The notes under the pieces are model-generated. The model saw only the letters and a program-made list of their open reading frames with translations. It was not told the DNA's origin and did not search any database. A stretch of 64,000 bases of DNA from the NCBI GenBank assembly GCA_039881145.1, contig JAYKKI010000052.1, positions 13,934,501 to 13,998,500 of the forward strand. The letters are read 5' to 3'. The translations under genes and the position numbers were made by a program. This document shows, piece after piece, positions 62,086 through 64,000 of the stretch (position 1 is its first letter; each line of letters starts with the position of its first letter). The stretch is from Druceiella hillmani. Its lineage: Eukaryota; Arthropoda; Insecta; Lepidoptera; Hepialidae.

Positions 62086-62274
62086 AGTATTTCATTTTGG
62101 AATTTTTAATGATTAATATATAATATTAATCATCGAAATTACTTTCTTTCTTAGAATATTGGAAAATTATTAAAAATAACCGGCAAAAGCTAGTATAAAG
62201 ATAATTTCCTCATTATTTGAAATTAATTACCGACAATACATAGAAACGAAGTGATAGTAGTAACCGCCAATAGT

Positions 62275-63130
62275 GACTCGTTAGCCGTTGAGGAGTTCAG
62301 TTATCCATATCCAAAGTTTAATATCTGATTTTGCAAATTAAAAACTACGACTCGAGAAATTCTATTCTCCCTAACTAAAGGAACGAGTGACCAGTAGCAT
62401 ATATATTGAATCACGATCGATTTACTAGCATCCGTTAAGTGCTCAATTTATTCATCTTTTGAACTCATTATCACCTGGTCGATGGTGCAGTTATTTTACA
62501 AAATAAAAACTACCAGTAGTAAATATTTTGTATTACGTTTGATTTACCACCATCTGACAAGGAGTTCTACTATTCATCTCCAGAACGCATCATCAAACTC
62601 TGACATTATCGATTGGTAGATATTTTGCAAAGGAACAACTATCAATAGCAAATATCTCGAATCACTTTCAACTTACTATCATTCGTTAAGGAGTACCATT
62701 GTTCATGAACTCATCATCAAGCCATGACCTGGTCGTTGGTATAGTTATTTTGCAAAGTGACAACTACTAGTAGCAAGTATCTTTAATCACGATCGATTTA
62801 AGGAATCCGTTAAGGAGTTCCATTGTTCATAACCAGAACTTAACATCAGATTCTGACATAATAAGTGGTGTAATTATTTTGCAAAATAACAACTACTCGT
62901 AGCATCTATCTTGAATCATAGTTGATTTAATGCCATTCGTTAAGGAGTTCCATCGTTAATTTCCGGACTTCATCATCAGATTATCATTATAATTATATGG
63001 AACTACACCTATAGTACTTTCAAATAGAAAAAGAATCATCAAAATCGGTCCACTCTGTAAAGAATTATCGCTGAACATACAAAAAAAAATTCCGACCAAT
63101 TGAGAACCTCCTCTTTTTTGAAGTCGGTTA
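62275..63130 (-). mobile_element. CCGACTTC element with internal array of about 126 bp x6
   Basis: The right end on plus, 'ATCGGTCCACTCTGTAAAGA', 'CCAATTGAGAACCTCC' and TTTTTTGAAGTCGGTTAAAG, is the reversed start of the same family as 27095. Inward of it, GTTAAGGAGTTCCATT-type words recur at 62287, 62434, 62555, 62684, 62809 and 62939. Between them lie TTATTTTGCAAA, CAACTACTAGTAGCA and ATCACGATCGATTTA modules, making a diverged tandem array. Confidence 0.8.
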
Positions 63131-63162
63131 AAGTTTCGTCTTTACATATTAATATATGTGTA

Positions 63163-63290
63163 TGTGTGTATGTATATATATATATACACTCACACATATA
63201 TACAAATATATATATATATATATATACATATGTATATATATATATACATATAAATATGTATATATATATATACTTTAAGTCGAAAAAATC
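63163..63290. repeat. AT/GTAT microsatellite cluster
   Basis: Several AT and GTAT/CATA tracts with interruptions. The 95-codon frame beginning at 63100 starts with TTG inside the dispersed repeat and runs through this tract. Confidence 0.9.
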
Positions 63291-64000
63291 AATAACCCTA
63301 AACTTGGAGACAATTTACCAATATTCTTTTTGTCGGTTATATTCTATTGTCGTTGAAAAGGCAAGTAATTTCATATTTATTCACTAAACTAAAAGATAAA
63401 TTATTATAAAGTTTTTTAAATATTTTTATGTATCAATCAAATATGTTACTACAAGAAATTTGTGTAATTTATGAACGATAAATAAAAAATTTAATAACAT
63501 TATTCGCAAAAGACATATATTATCTATATAATATTTAAATTCTTTGCTAAGCTATATTTATTTGAACCTATGATTATATATGTTTTCATTCTCGTATTGT
63601 GTCCATTAATTTAATGAGTTCGTTATACAAAATTTCCCATTTAAACTATCGTATTCGGAAACATATATAATAAAATATGTGACCGACACAATACTTTAAA
63701 ACCAGCACGAAATTTGTTACCTAATATCGACATCAGTTTCGATGGTACCTATTATTTTTATTGCAGTCGAATTTAAATTAAAATTACGAGCGATTTAAAA
63801 TATTTACCTTTAGATGAAATCTGACTTTATACATCGGAGCGAAAAACAAACTTTCTTAACCCAAATATCGACAACTCATCACAATTCCGTTAATATGTCC
63901 CTAAAGTTAATATCCAAAACAAAACCCCTGGATACATAATTTTCTTACAACGCAAACAAATTTGCCAATTCAATCGATAACATCTAGTTGCGACGAAACC
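63291..64000. other. AT-rich non-coding DNA
   Basis: No gene or array recognised; the sequence becomes slightly more GC-balanced after about 63670. Confidence 0.5.

Overview
The window reads as nuclear DNA of an insect, most probably a moth or butterfly. It is very AT-rich. It carries several dispersed repeats that I recognise as common in lepidopteran genomes: the GGCCAAG..GAGTCGGACTCG / GGGTTCC..GACAGACAG family, the CCGACTTC..GAGGAGGTTCTCAATT family, and the 'GTGAAG..CTTTGTACCCC' / 'GTGGTCAAACAGTC' family. There is no bacterial gene organisation, no rRNA, no CRISPR and no complete protein-coding gene. Nearly all open frames of 60 to 100 codons are chance frames, frames through tandem repeats, or frames through microsatellites, and many lack an ATG.

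Layout. 1-5 kb is AT-rich DNA with a two-copy tandem repeat, an AT microsatellite and a decayed mariner (DD34D) transposase on the minus strand (3462-4090). 5.1-5.6 kb is a GC-balanced block with a coding-like minus-strand frame of unknown origin. 6.7-7.1, 11.0-11.4, 14.5, 15.7-16.0, 18.2-18.6, 20.3-20.7, 22.0-22.3, 24.2-24.5, 33.6-34.1, 40.0-40.4, 42.5-42.8, 44.3-44.8, 48.3-48.6, 49.3-49.4 and 60.8-61.0 kb are GC-balanced, non-repetitive islands that look like regulatory or conserved non-coding DNA. Between them lie about 19 short tandem arrays (32 to about 290 bp units, 2 to 6 copies), ten or so AT or CA microsatellites, and dispersed repeats.

The most distinctive mobile DNA is a foldback (hairpin) element family with five copies or fragments (21.1, 24.9, 34.4, 56.3 and 59.6 kb). 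The 24.9 kb copy is a 227-bp palindrome with about three mismatches, bounded by a 12-bp direct repeat. A second dispersed family is present at 38.9-39.5 and 58.7-59.2 kb, and its first copy begins with a 28-bp hairpin. The right end (61.7-63.1 kb) is a composite CCGACTTC element with an inverted repeat and a six-unit array of about 126 bp.

Traces of coding sequence: the mariner relic; a duplicated frame at 27.5-28.1 kb with a weak resemblance to transposase N-termini; a minus-strand frame at 47.3-47.5 kb that faintly resembles the first Ig domain of Dpr/DIP cell-surface proteins; a 19-residue hydrophobic leader with a good start context at 24.39 kb; and a CpG-rich block at 33.8-34.05 kb with an initiator-like site, a perfect insect Kozak context and a possible splice donor. 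Together the picture is a gene desert or giant intron of a developmentally regulated locus, not an operon-like or gene-dense region.
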